From: an uncultured Sunxiuqinia sp.
GTDB lineage: Bacteria > Bacteroidota > Bacteroidia > Bacteroidales > Prolixibacteraceae
Direction: 5' to 3'
DNA: 64,000 nt
NCBI RefSeq assembly: GCF_963678245.1
Contig: NZ_OY782770.1
Coordinates: 1,364,001 to 1,428,000, forward strand
The position numbers and the translations under genes are program-made. The notes under the pieces are model-generated. The model did not search any database and was not told where the DNA came from. It saw only the letters and a program-made list of their open reading frames with translations. Positions 16,947-26,173 of the stretch are shown here, in pieces (within the stretch, counting starts at the first letter, position 1; every line of letters starts with the position of its first letter).

Positions 16947-18905
16947 TTAACGGGTAATCGTTCGGTTTCCAAGTTGAATGGAAAGGTGTTTTTCCACTTT
17001 TTTTAGATTGAGATATTGGTTCTGAATCGTCATGACTTTCTCCATGTCGTTGTCGGTAGCTGCCAGATGGATGCCTTTTTCGAGATCCGAAAGCATATTT
17101 TTCACCTTACGCAGTTTATATTCCTGAACGATTTTGGGAACCAATAAATCCAGAATTTCATCTTCTGCTTCAACAAAAGCACCCCCTCTCGCCCATCGTT
17201 TGCTTTCAGTGTATTTTTCTGAAATCAAATCACTGGCCATTTGACTGATTCGCTGATCCTGGTGGTGGGTAAAAAACTGGCTTGGATTAAATTTCTTGTT
17301 GTCCAGATTTTCCCTGAAAAAGTCCAGAAACTGATTGATTAGCTCGTTATCTGAATACAGGCCATCGTTCTCAAGTTCGCTGAGCACAAAATGCCCAACT
17401 GAAATAGAAAATTTTTCTTCGGGGTTTTCGCCTTCTTCTTCAAAAACTTCAGTGTGGAAGTACTTCATCAATATTCGCAAAATCTCTCGTTCTTCAATTT
17501 CGCACAGGTTTTTGATAACCTTCGGAGTGGGTGGCGGCGCAGGCTGTCGCTGCTGTGCTGCCTTATCGCGGTATTCCCTCCGTCGAACCTCCTCGGACTC
17601 TTTTTGCATCATCTTGCGAATCTCGGTATACAAGATGTTTTCTTCAACATCCATCAGACTGCTGCACTCTTTAATGTATAACGATCGGGTGATTGCGTCA
17701 GGAACTACCGATATCGAATGAACAATATTATTAATCAGCCGGGCTTTGCTTACCGGATCGTTATCAGCGTCTTTTAATAACAAATTTGTTTTGAAACGAA
17801 TGAAGTCCGTTTGATTTTTTTCGATATATTCCTGAAGTTCCGTTGAGCTCATCGATCTTGAAAACGAGTCAGGATCTTCACCTTGGGGAAGTAGCAGCAC
17901 TTTGACATTCAACCCTTCTTCCAGCACCAGATCAATTCCGCGGAGTGACGCCTTAATTCCGGCTTCGTCCCCATCGTAAATAATGGTAATGTTAGGTGAA
18001 AAACGCTTGATTAATCGAATTTGATCAGAAGTTAATGCCGTTCCTGACGAAGCAACCACATTTTCAATCCCAGCCTGATGAAAGGCCAACACATCGGTGT
18101 ATCCTTCAACCAAATAGCACTTGTCCTGCTTGGTGATTTCACGCTTGGCCTGAAAGATACCGTATAGCACCCGGCTTTTGTGATAAATATCTGACTCCGG
18201 CGAGTTCAGGTATTTGGCTATTTTTTTATCATCCTTCAGTGTTCGTCCACCAAAGGCAATCACGCGGCCGGCTACGTTATGAATCGGAAACATCACACGG
18301 CCGGCAAATCGGTCGCGCACCCAATCATCGCGCTTGATAGTCAGTCCCGTTTTTTCGAGGAATTCCATCTGGTATCCTTGTCTTTGTGCCGCTTGGGTAA
18401 ACTTATCTTTCCCATCCGGACAATAGCCCAGCTCAAACTTTTTAATGATGTTATCCTGCAACTGCCGCTCGCGCAAATAGCTGAGCCCAATCGTTCGACC
18501 CTCATTTTCTTCCCACACAAACCGGGTAAAATATTTCTGAGCAAAAGCCGAAACAATCATCATACTTTCGCGCTCGTCTTTGAGCTGCTTCTGTGCTTCC
18601 GTTTCTTCCTCTTCTTTTACATCAATATGGTATTTTTTGGCCAACCACTTCAACGCTTCAGGGTACGAAAGGGATTCGTGCTCCATGATAAAGTTCACAG
18701 AATTGCCTCCTTTTCCGCAACCAAAACACTTAAAAATACCTTTCGCAGGAGATACCATAAACGATGGAGTTTTCTCGTTGTGAAACGGGCATAACCCAAG
18801 CTGGTTAGTTCCCCGGCGCTTTAAGCTTACAAACTCCGAAACTACTTCTGTAATCTCTGCGGCATCCATTATGCGGTCAACTGTTGACTGGTCGATCATA
18901 GCCAC
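16947..18905 (-). CDS. dnaG: DNA primase
   Basis: A 652-aa primase with the N-terminal CHC2 zinc finger (LCPFHNEKTPSFMVSP then FKCFGCGKGG, residues ~38-67), the RNA polymerase core with TOPRIM motifs (CYLVEGYTDVLAFHQAG ~262 and ITIIYDGDEAGIKAS ~308), and a helical C-terminal helicase-interaction region. It makes RNA primers at replication forks with DnaB. Met3 is an alternative start. The gene is intact and housekeeping, in contrast to several broken accessory genes nearby. Confidence 0.96.
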   Translation of the reverse strand: MAMIDQSTVDRIMDAAEITEVVSEFVSLKRRGTNQLGLCPFHNEKTPSFMVSPAKGIFKCFGCGKGGNSVNFIMEHESLSYPEALKWLAKKYHIDVKEEEETEAQKQLKDERESMMIVSAFAQKYFTRFVWEENEGRTIGLSYLRERQLQDNIIKKFELGYCPDGKDKFTQAAQRQGYQMEFLEKTGLTIKRDDWVRDRFAGRVMFPIHNVAGRVIAFGGRTLKDDKKIAKYLNSPESDIYHKSRVLYGIFQAKREITKQDKCYLVEGYTDVLAFHQAGIENVVASSGTALTSDQIRLIKRFSPNITIIYDGDEAGIKASLRGIDLVLEEGLNVKVLLLPQGEDPDSFSRSMSSTELQEYIEKNQTDFIRFKTNLLLKDADNDPVSKARLINNIVHSISVVPDAITRSLYIKECSSLMDVEENILYTEIRKMMQKESEEVRRREYRDKAAQQRQPAPPPTPKVIKNLCEIEEREILRILMKYFHTEVFEEEGENPEEKFSISVGHFVLSELENDGLYSDNELINQFLDFFRENLDNKKFNPSQFFTHHQDQRISQMASDLISEKYTESKRWARGGAFVEAEDEILDLLVPKIVQEYKLRKVKNMLSDLEKGIHLAATDNDMEKVMTIQNQYLNLKKVEKHLSIQLGNRTITR

Positions 18906-19041
18906 AAAAGTAGAAAAATAGAGTTGAATTGATGAAGCCTGTTGAAAAGTAATTGGATTTCAAACTACGTGGATGCCAAGAGTACTATCTTTCTTTTTTC
19001 AGCTTGAATAAATTATCTTTAAAACAAAAAAAACAATATTC

Positions 19042-19731
19042 ATGAAAAAGAAATTAGTGATATTGACCGGTGCCGGGATGAGCCAGGAAAGTGGAATCCG
19101 AACTTTTCGGGATATGGGAGGTTTATGGGAAGAATATGATGTTACCGAGGTGGCTACTCCTGAGGCATGGCACAAAAATCCGGAATTGGTCATGAAATTT
19201 TATAATGATCGGCGAAAGCAACTATATGGGTGCAAGCCAAATTTGGGACATATTGGCTTAGCCGAACTGGAAAAAGATTTTGACGTACAAATTATTACTC
19301 AGAATGTTGACGATTTGCATGAGCGGGCGGGGAGCTCGAAAGTGTTGCATTTACATGGCGAACTGAAAAAAGTGCGAAGTACACGTTACGATGACTTAAT
19401 CTATGATTTAGATAGCTGGGAGTTGAAGTTTGGCGACACCTGTGAAAAAGGCTTTCAGCTTCGTCCACATATTGTGTGGTTTGGCGAAATGGTTCCGGCT
19501 ATGGATGAGGCCATGCCACTAGTGAAGGAAGCCGATATTTTTGTGGTGGTCGGTACTTCGCTCAATGTATATCCAGCTGCCGGATTAGTACATTACACTC
19601 AAGATGGAGTTCCAATTTTTGTGGTTGATCCCGAGCGTCCGCCCGTTCATCGAAATGGAATAGAATTTATTGAGGAGAAAGCTGGACTTGGTGTATCTAT
19701 TCTGAAAGAGAAACTTAAAAAATTGAAATAA
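19042..19731 (+). CDS. cobB: NAD-dependent protein deacylase (sirtuin, CobB type)
   Basis: A 229-aa sirtuin with LTGAGMSQESGIRTFRDMGG (NAD loop), QNVDDLHERAG, and the catalytic His in LHLHGEL. The segment FYNDRRKQL carries the Tyr-x-x-Arg pair that in SIRT5 and E. coli CobB accommodates succinyl/malonyl lysine, so desuccinylase activity is plausible. The four zinc-binding Cys usually found after the catalytic His are absent (KKVRSTRYDDLIYDL instead), as in other Bacteroidota members I recall. The next gene starts 1 bp after the stop. Confidence 0.92.
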   Translation: MKKKLVILTGAGMSQESGIRTFRDMGGLWEEYDVTEVATPEAWHKNPELVMKFYNDRRKQLYGCKPNLGHIGLAELEKDFDVQIITQNVDDLHERAGSSKVLHLHGELKKVRSTRYDDLIYDLDSWELKFGDTCEKGFQLRPHIVWFGEMVPAMDEAMPLVKEADIFVVVGTSLNVYPAAGLVHYTQDGVPIFVVDPERPPVHRNGIEFIEEKAGLGVSILKEKLKKLK

Positions 19732-19732
19732 C

Positions 19733-20359
19733 GTGAGAAGAATTTTACTTGTTGTACTATTTGCCCTGACGGTTTTTGCGCTTCGGGCACAACGCTTTGA
19801 AGGTGGGGTTTTGGGTGGATTTAATGCGGCTCAGGTTTCGGGAGATAACACCAATGGTTATCGCAAACCCGGCATATTACTAGGTGGTTATGTGATGCGG
19901 GATTTCAGTCGGGACTTATTCTTTGGAATGGAAATTAAGTACTCGCAAAAAGGAAGCCGCAAAAATCCATCGAATAAAACCACCAATGTGCAACAAGAAG
20001 ATCTTGAAAAATATATCATGCGTTTGGGCTATGCTGAAGTACCTTTCTCTTTGGGGTATCGAACAAGCGATCATATTTCAATCTTGGCAGGACTATCGGC
20101 CGGATACCTGGTGCACAGCAAAGAACTGGACAATTATGGTGAAATTCCGGAAGTTGAACAACGGAAATTCAACGCTTTCGATTTTCAGGCTTTTGTTGGC
20201 ATGCGATATGACCTTACTGACCGCCTAGCACTTGATTTAAGACTTGCCTATTCTGTTCTTCCCATTCGCGATTTGCCGGGCCAAGCTGTTTTCTATTGGC
20301 TGGATGATCAATATAGCAATGTAATAAGTACTGGTTTGTACTGTCGGCTAGGTCGCTGA
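19733..20359 (+). CDS. Outer-membrane beta-barrel (PorT-like) protein
   Basis: A 208-aa exported protein starting at GTG 19733, one base after the sirtuin stop. A signal peptide (RRILLVVLFALTVFALRAQ) is followed by FEGGVLGGFNAAQVSGD and repeated amphipathic strands (GILLGGYVMRDFSRDLFFG, ISILAGLSAGYLV, LALDLRLAYSVLPI), typical of small 8-stranded Bacteroidota barrels. Function unknown; translational coupling with the sirtuin is likely. Confidence 0.8.
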   Translation: MRRILLVVLFALTVFALRAQRFEGGVLGGFNAAQVSGDNTNGYRKPGILLGGYVMRDFSRDLFFGMEIKYSQKGSRKNPSNKTTNVQQEDLEKYIMRLGYAEVPFSLGYRTSDHISILAGLSAGYLVHSKELDNYGEIPEVEQRKFNAFDFQAFVGMRYDLTDRLALDLRLAYSVLPIRDLPGQAVFYWLDDQYSNVISTGLYCRLGR

Positions 20360-20496
20360 ATTTGGTTATTTTCGGAGCTTTGCAGTAGCAACTTCCTGCA
20401 TTTATTTCATTTTTTTGACAAAAAAACTGCAACGTTTGGGTATTAAGGTTGTCTTATAGAGAAAGCTGGAAACAAACAACTGAAAACAATTAGAAA

Positions 20497-22851
20497 ATGT
20501 TCAGAAAATTACTTCTCTTAGTTGCTGTATTGCAAGGTGCAGTGGGGCTGTACTATGCACATGCTGACGAAGACGACAAAGCTGATCGAAAGATTATCAG
20601 TGGTCATATTCTCGATTCTGAAAGTGGTGAAAGCCTGATCGGGGCGTCCGTATTAATTAAGGAATTGGGAGTTGGCACGATCAGTAATAGTTATGGTTTT
20701 TATTCCCTTTCAATTACTCCGGCATCATACACGTTGATTTGCAGCTATATCGGTTATGAAGATTATGTGCAGAAGGTTGATATGACTAAAGATCTCCGCT
20801 TGGAGATTGAGCTGACTCCCTCATCAGAAGAATTGGACGAAATTCAGGTTAAAGGAGAGCGCCGCGACCAAAATATCAAGCAAGTTGAAATGGGAGTAGA
20901 AAAACTTCAGCCCCATACCATTAAATCGATTCCGGCATTAATGGGTGAGGTTGACCTGATTAAAGCCATCCAGTTATTGCCGGGAGTTCAGGCCACTTCC
21001 GAGGGTGGTTCCGGCTTTAGTGTTCGAGGAGGAAGTCCTGATCAGAACCTGATTTTACTTGATGAAGCAACAGTCTACAATGCTTCGCACCTGATGGGTT
21101 TCTTTTCGGTATTTAATAATGACGCCATCAAGGATTTGAAATTGTACAAAGGTGACGTGCCATCGCAATATGGTGGTCGCTTATCGTCGCTTTTGGATGT
21201 GCGAATGAAAGATGGTAACTCGAAAAAATTTGAAGGGGCAGGAGGAATTGGTACTATCTCAAGTCGTTTAACAATTGATGGCCCGCTGAAAAAGGATAAA
21301 ACCACCATGCTGTTGTCGGGGCGACGAACGTATATGGATCTGTTTTTGCCATTGTCGTCGGATGAAGATGTGCGTGACAGCCGTTTGTATTTTTACGATG
21401 CCAGCATGAAATTGACTCACCGGTTAAACGATAATAACCGCCTCTATGTTAGTGGATATCTTGGTCGTGATGTGATGAAGAGTTCCTTTTTCAGAATGGG
21501 TTTCGGGAACAAAACCTTCACTGCCCGGTGGAACCATATTTTCAATCAAAAATTGTTTATGAATCTGACGACCGTTTGGAGCCGCTACGACTATGAATTA
21601 GGCACCGCAGAAGATGAACCTGAATCCTGGCTTTGGGAATCAGATTTAGAAGATATTGGCTTGAAAGCTGATTTTGGTTATTACATCACACCCGAGCATT
21701 CGCTGAAGTTTGGGCTACAAAGCTCTCATCACACATTTAATCCTGGTGCAGCTATGGGCGTTGGCGATCAGTCCATATTTGGCGAATACATTATTGGCAA
21801 GAATTATGCTCTGGAGCATGCTGCTTATCTAGAGCACCAGCATAAAATAGGCGACAAACTGGTATTCAAGTATGGAATCCGAGCTTCACTTTTTCAGAAT
21901 ATCGGCGACGGAACAGTATACGACTTTGACAACAGTTACGAGGTGGTTGATTCCACAGTCTACAATTCAGGAGAGGTGTATAAAAACTATTGGGGATTGG
22001 AACCGCGTTTTGGGGTAAACTACTTATTTGCAAAGGACTGGTCGTTTAAATTCAACTACAACCGATCTCGTCAAACCATTCAGCAGGCTACGAACACGTC
22101 GGCAGGCAGCCCGCTGGATATTTGGTTCCCGGCGAGTCCAAATGTGAAGCCACAAGTTGCCGATCAGTTTGCATTGGGGATATTCCGGAATTTACAGAAT
22201 GGCGTTTACCAGCTTTCTGTTGAGGCATATTACAAAGACATGAAAAATACCATTGATTTTGCAGATCATGCAGAATTGTTGCTCAACAAATACCTAGAAG
22301 GAGAACTCCGGGTTGGAAAGGCAAAGGCTTATGGAACCGAGTTTTTAGTAAAAAAAACCGAAGGGAAATTAACCGGATGGATCGGCTACACTTTGTCCAG
22401 ATCGGAGCGAAAGATTCCTGAAATTAATGATGGGAAAACTTACTCCGCACCTTTTGATAAAACGCACGATTTAAGTGTGGTACTCAATCATCAACTAAGC
22501 AAACGTGTTTCATTGTCGGCCAACTGGGTGTATTCAACTGGTCAGCCGATTACTTTGCCCGTGCAGCGCTACGAGGTTAATGGTACAATTATCCCGTATT
22601 ACTCGGAACGAAATGGCGCCCGTTATGATGATTATCACCGACTCGATTTATCACTGACACTTCAATCTAGAAACAGGAAACAAAGACCATGGAATGGCGA
22701 GTGGGTTTTTTCAATTTATAATGTTTACAACCAAAAGAATACCTGGGCACTAAATTTTGTTCAGGATGAAGAAAACCCTAATGAAACGTATGCTGAGAAA
22801 ACTTATTTGTTTCCGATAATTCCGGCAGTTACTTACAACTTTAAATTCTAA
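20497..22851 (+). CDS. TonB-dependent outer-membrane receptor with N-terminal carboxypeptidase-like domain
   Basis: A 784-aa receptor. After a signal peptide (residues 1-23) comes a CarboxypepD_reg-like domain (IISGHILDSESGESLIGASV, about 33-110), then a plug domain (FSVRGGSPDQNLILLDEATV) and a 22-strand barrel ending in TYNFKF with a terminal Phe. It is shorter than SusC proteins and lacks a SusD neighbour. Instead a DUF4249 lipoprotein gene follows 5 bp later, a common two-gene arrangement in this phylum. The ligand is unknown. Confidence 0.9.
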   Translation: MFRKLLLLVAVLQGAVGLYYAHADEDDKADRKIISGHILDSESGESLIGASVLIKELGVGTISNSYGFYSLSITPASYTLICSYIGYEDYVQKVDMTKDLRLEIELTPSSEELDEIQVKGERRDQNIKQVEMGVEKLQPHTIKSIPALMGEVDLIKAIQLLPGVQATSEGGSGFSVRGGSPDQNLILLDEATVYNASHLMGFFSVFNNDAIKDLKLYKGDVPSQYGGRLSSLLDVRMKDGNSKKFEGAGGIGTISSRLTIDGPLKKDKTTMLLSGRRTYMDLFLPLSSDEDVRDSRLYFYDASMKLTHRLNDNNRLYVSGYLGRDVMKSSFFRMGFGNKTFTARWNHIFNQKLFMNLTTVWSRYDYELGTAEDEPESWLWESDLEDIGLKADFGYYITPEHSLKFGLQSSHHTFNPGAAMGVGDQSIFGEYIIGKNYALEHAAYLEHQHKIGDKLVFKYGIRASLFQNIGDGTVYDFDNSYEVVDSTVYNSGEVYKNYWGLEPRFGVNYLFAKDWSFKFNYNRSRQTIQQATNTSAGSPLDIWFPASPNVKPQVADQFALGIFRNLQNGVYQLSVEAYYKDMKNTIDFADHAELLLNKYLEGELRVGKAKAYGTEFLVKKTEGKLTGWIGYTLSRSERKIPEINDGKTYSAPFDKTHDLSVVLNHQLSKRVSLSANWVYSTGQPITLPVQRYEVNGTIIPYYSERNGARYDDYHRLDLSLTLQSRNRKQRPWNGEWVFSIYNVYNQKNTWALNFVQDEENPNETYAEKTYLFPIIPAVTYNFKF

Positions 22852-22856
22852 ACATC

Positions 22857-23714
22857 ATGCCATTCAAATATATATTTTCAATCGTTTTTTTAATTGTTTT
22901 GGTACAATCATGCACCGAACGTGTAGATATTGACCTGGAAGAGGCTGGGGAGCATCACTTGGTTGTTTTTGCAGAAATAACCAACGAAGTAAAAGCACAC
23001 GAAGTCTGGTTGGGGAAATCAGCACCCTATTTTAGTAATCAGTCTCCGGAAATGGTTTCCGGAGCTGTGCTTACTATTGAAAATGATTTTCAAACCATTC
23101 AGCTAACTGAAGATACAGATCGACAGGGAATCTATTTAACACCAAAGGACTATAGAGGAGTGGTTGGTGCGCATTACAAATTAACAGTTTCCGGTGTTGA
23201 TGTGAATGGAGATGGTCAACTGGAAACTTATGAGGCCGAAACCGAAATGAAAGCTTCAGCTCCGGTTCAGGGCGTTGCGGTTGCGTATAATGCCAGCTGG
23301 GAAGGCTGGGAAGTGGGACTTTATAGTAAAGATCCTGCGGAAACTGAAGATTACTACTTGTTCAAAGTCTACAAAAACGGGGTGCTTTATACTGACTCTA
23401 TTCATAATTATTGGACGGCGGATGATCGTTTTTTTAACGGAAATGAGATCAACGGCCCTATTGTTCAGTATTTTGACAAAGAGAATGGAGAGTTTCTAGA
23501 GCAAGGAGATACCGTTATGCTGGAAATGGCTGGAATTACGAAGGAATATTACGATTTTATTGCGGCAGTAGATCTTGAAACTGGCGAAAAGGTTCCCATG
23601 TTTAGCGGACCATCGGCCAATCCTAAAGGAAATATAAGCAATGGTGGACTCGGCTTTTTTGCTGTAATGGAAGTACAACGTGGACAAGCAATTTATAATG
23701 GGATTGAAAATTAA
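22857..23714 (+). CDS. DUF4249 domain lipoprotein
   Basis: A 285-aa lipoprotein: signal FKYIFSIVFLIVLVQSC with the lipid-accepting Cys at ~19, then a beta-rich DUF4249 domain (HHLVVFAEITNEVKAHEVWL, PEMVSGAVLTIEND). It starts 5 bp after the TonB receptor stop, so they share a transcript and probably work together at the outer membrane, the lipoprotein perhaps capping the receptor as SusD does. Family role is not experimentally known to me. Confidence 0.85.
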   Translation: MPFKYIFSIVFLIVLVQSCTERVDIDLEEAGEHHLVVFAEITNEVKAHEVWLGKSAPYFSNQSPEMVSGAVLTIENDFQTIQLTEDTDRQGIYLTPKDYRGVVGAHYKLTVSGVDVNGDGQLETYEAETEMKASAPVQGVAVAYNASWEGWEVGLYSKDPAETEDYYLFKVYKNGVLYTDSIHNYWTADDRFFNGNEINGPIVQYFDKENGEFLEQGDTVMLEMAGITKEYYDFIAAVDLETGEKVPMFSGPSANPKGNISNGGLGFFAVMEVQRGQAIYNGIEN

Positions 23715-23741
23715 TAGCAAGAGGGGTATTGTTTTCCCGGA

Positions 23742-24446
23742 TTAGGCAATGGCCAGCGTTAGCAGACTTATTTTACAGTCGCAGCTTTTTATAATCGTGG
23801 CAGCACAGGCCTCTAAAGTGGCTCCGGTCGTGACAACATCGTCAATTAGTAAAATATGCTTATTTGTAAAGTTTGCCGGGCTGATAACCTGGAATATATC
23901 TTCTACGTTTTCCCAACGTTCATAGCGGGTTTTTCGGGTTTGTGTACTGGAAAACGTCTTTCTGACGAGGGTATCATTTTCAATCGGAATTTGCAAAACA
24001 TCAGAGAGTCCTTTAGCCAGATGATAGCTTTGGTTGTAGCCTCTTTTTCGCTCTTTGCGCGGATGAAGAGGGACCGGACAAATCAGATCGATATGTTGAG
24101 TGAAGTTGGAATCTTTGATTTCCCCGGCAAACCGACTCCCCATAAATTCACCCAATTCTTTCATACCCTTGTATTTTAGATGATGAAGAATCTTTTGATA
24201 GTTGCTCCCTTTTTTAAATTCAAAAAAGGCGGTAGCTCTTTCGATTGGAACACGACCGTAGAAAACTTTTTCCATTCGGTTTTCAGGCTCTAAATGGAAA
24301 TTAGTGCGTGGAGCATGTAGTAGGCATTTTAAGCAAATGTAGTTTTCATCTGCAATTAGCTTTTCCCCACAAACCAAGCAAAGGTGGGGATAGAAGAGCT
24401 CCAGGAGTGCATTTATATAATTCAGGTTTAACGGCATTTTAAACAA
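23742..24446 (-). CDS. ComF family phosphoribosyltransferase-like protein
   Basis: A 234-aa protein with an N-terminal zinc ribbon (CLVCGEKL...YICLKCLL, residues ~23-47) and a C-terminal phosphoribosyltransferase fold whose PRPP-like loop reads HILLIDDVVTTGATLEACAA. The intermediate PVPLHPRKERKRGYNQSYHLA is diagnostic for ComF, a protein tied to DNA uptake in competent bacteria and kept in many non-competent ones. It is convergent with the DUF4249 gene. Confidence 0.92.
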   Translation of the reverse strand: MFKMPLNLNYINALLELFYPHLCLVCGEKLIADENYICLKCLLHAPRTNFHLEPENRMEKVFYGRVPIERATAFFEFKKGSNYQKILHHLKYKGMKELGEFMGSRFAGEIKDSNFTQHIDLICPVPLHPRKERKRGYNQSYHLAKGLSDVLQIPIENDTLVRKTFSSTQTRKTRYERWENVEDIFQVISPANFTNKHILLIDDVVTTGATLEACAATIIKSCDCKISLLTLAIA

Positions 24447-24565
24447 TTGCGGTGACTCAAATATTTCAGAAAGGTTTAGTTAATATACCTTGGCTTTTGG
24501 TTAACAATAGGTTGATGCTATTATAATTCAGTCGTAATATAAAGATAAAACAAGACCCTTAATTT

Positions 24566-24744
24566 CGGGAAGGTCAACATAAAAATGATTGACAATTAAA
24601 ATTATAAAAAGAAATTTTAATATCATACGAAAGTGAGTCTGTTAATTCTTGATGATTTCAGATTAACAGGATTATTCTCGACCTTCCCGTTCTCTTTTTT
24701 GAAACTATTCCCAAATGAGGTTGCTTCCCGGCAACCTTTTTTTC
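24566..24744 (+). ncRNA. Candidate structured RNA (three-helix fold plus terminator), undescribed
   Basis: In a gene-free 366-bp stretch, three nested complementary pairs can be drawn. P1 is CGGGAAGGTC (24566-24575) with GACCTTCCCG (24680-24689), a perfect 10 bp. P2 is ATGAT and ATTAAAATT (24585-24589, 24595-24603) with AATTTTAAT and ATCAT (24613-24626). P3 is CTGTTAAT (24639-24646) with ATTAACAG (24662-24669). P2 and P3 lie inside P1, so a junction closed by a G/C-rich stem results, and a rho-independent terminator follows 28 nt later in the same direction. No ORF fits, and no plus-strand gene precedes the terminator. The closed-end architecture recalls 6S RNA, but I see no sequence match. 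Promoter: TTG near 24513 with TAATATAA 20 nt later is a partial fit. Confidence 0.5.
24718..24744 (+). terminator. Rho-independent terminator with no upstream protein gene
   Basis: AGGTTGC (24718-24724), loop TTCCCG, GCAACCT (24731-24737) followed by a T run and TTTCG. The adjacent genes on both sides are on the minus strand, so its natural client would be the candidate RNA at 24566. Confidence 0.8.
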
Positions 24745-24812
24745 GTTTTTAGATTTTTCAGGCTTAGTGTATGGTTTTGATTTGGGGCTGATGAATATTT
24801 GCCACAGTAACG

Positions 24813-26162
24813 TCAGTTTTCTTGATCTAAAACGTGCATCAATTCACGGTAGTGGAAGATTATCTCTTCCTGGTCATCCTTCTCGGAGACAAACTTCCGC
24901 ACTGCCCGTTCAATCATTTCGCCGTGATGCTGAATAACCGCTGACTGTTCTTCTTGTTGAGCAAGGGTGGCCATCGTTATTAGGGTTTCTAAAAGTCGTT
25001 TTAATACTGAAACATGACTGCTTCCATATTGTCTGATTTGACTGAAAGCAGTATTCGTTATGCTTGTGAACGATGTTGTTTTTAGTATGACGCGTAATCG
25101 GCCTTCTTCATCTTTTAAGTGGGGAGAAGGAAATTTTCGGTTGACCAGTTTGCATAAAATTGATCCCAAATGATCAATGCAGGTGAGCGCTGTATACGGA
25201 TCATTTATTCCAGGAGATAGCGCCCTGATAGCCACTTCAACCAACTGATGAATAGCAAATTCCGCATCTTGTTCCGGAGTTCTTTTCGCTCCGATAATAA
25301 ATAGACTTCCGATATGGCTCTGGAATTCATCGTCGAATTGATTCATGCTTTTTACCGTTACGAATTGATTTCCTTGAACGATAAAATCACCCGGGCGATA
25401 CTGACAATCAACCAGACAATCGTTTTCCTGAGCGGCCTCAATAAGTCTCTCATGATCAATCGCTTGCAAATATCCGCTTCTTTGGGCATTAATCGTGTAT
25501 GTGCCTGTATATTTTTGTTTTTCATTCTCAACATCTAATGCTTTATCTTCATTTTTTGGGTCTTCAATGGTATTGGGGAATAACAGATCGATTCGATTAT
25601 CCAATTCATGATATACATTCGCAACGACTTGGTCAGCTTGAATTGAGGTAGCTACATGGTGAATAAAATAGATGAACATACCCACGTTGCCAATGGCCAG
25701 CAGAACACCAAAGTTAACAGATAGCACCGGGACAAAAGCATGTTCTTCACCAGCATAAATGGAACGAAGCACAATCAGGCAGTAAATAAAGGTAGCGATA
25801 AATGTTCCAAGTGCGACTTGATTCCCGACATCCTTCATAAAATTGCGCAACAACCGAGGACCAAATTGCGAGGAAGCCAGAGAAAGTGCAACAATAGTAA
25901 TAGAAAAGGCAACACCGGCTACAGTCACCATCGATCCGGCAATTGTAGCCAATACCGAACGTGCTCCTTCTGGTCCCACATCAAACAGGATTGGCGACAC
26001 CGAAGAAGAGTCAACATCAATCGTCTTATCCATGGCAATCATGAATAATGCGGCTACAATGGAGGAGAGTAACATCAATGATGGAATAAACCAAAAGCTA
26101 GTGTGGATCGCTTCCCAATTATTGGACAGCCTTGTTTTGATAAACTTAAATCCGATGCGCAT
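24813..26162 (-). CDS. DUF2254 family membrane protein
   Basis: A 449-aa protein with four hydrophobic helices in the first ~160 residues (SFWFIPSLMLLSSIVAALFM; SMVTVAGVAFSITIVALSLA; ALGTFIATFIYCLIVLRSI; VLLAIGNVGMFIYFIHHVA) and a large cytoplasmic C-terminal domain containing RALSPGINDPYTALTCIDHL, the hallmark of DUF2254. The function of the family is unknown. Nearby minus-strand sequence upstream may be a decayed membrane-protein gene. Confidence 0.87.
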   Translation of the reverse strand: MRIGFKFIKTRLSNNWEAIHTSFWFIPSLMLLSSIVAALFMIAMDKTIDVDSSSVSPILFDVGPEGARSVLATIAGSMVTVAGVAFSITIVALSLASSQFGPRLLRNFMKDVGNQVALGTFIATFIYCLIVLRSIYAGEEHAFVPVLSVNFGVLLAIGNVGMFIYFIHHVATSIQADQVVANVYHELDNRIDLLFPNTIEDPKNEDKALDVENEKQKYTGTYTINAQRSGYLQAIDHERLIEAAQENDCLVDCQYRPGDFIVQGNQFVTVKSMNQFDDEFQSHIGSLFIIGAKRTPEQDAEFAIHQLVEVAIRALSPGINDPYTALTCIDHLGSILCKLVNRKFPSPHLKDEEGRLRVILKTTSFTSITNTAFSQIRQYGSSHVSVLKRLLETLITMATLAQQEEQSAVIQHHGEMIERAVRKFVSEKDDQEEIIFHYRELMHVLDQEN

Positions 26163-26173
26163 AATTCGTTTTT

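Noticed and set aside
20420-20445. TTG...TTTG promoter for the TonB receptor at 20497
   Set aside because: The candidate -7 element reads CAACGTTTG, lacking the TA; spacing is also short.
24566-24744. 4.5S SRP RNA, tmRNA or RNase P RNA in the comF/DUF2254 gap
   Set aside because: None of their conserved loops (GGAA/GCAGCC tip, tag-peptide frame, GAAAGTCCGGGC core) is present; only the helix pattern remains.
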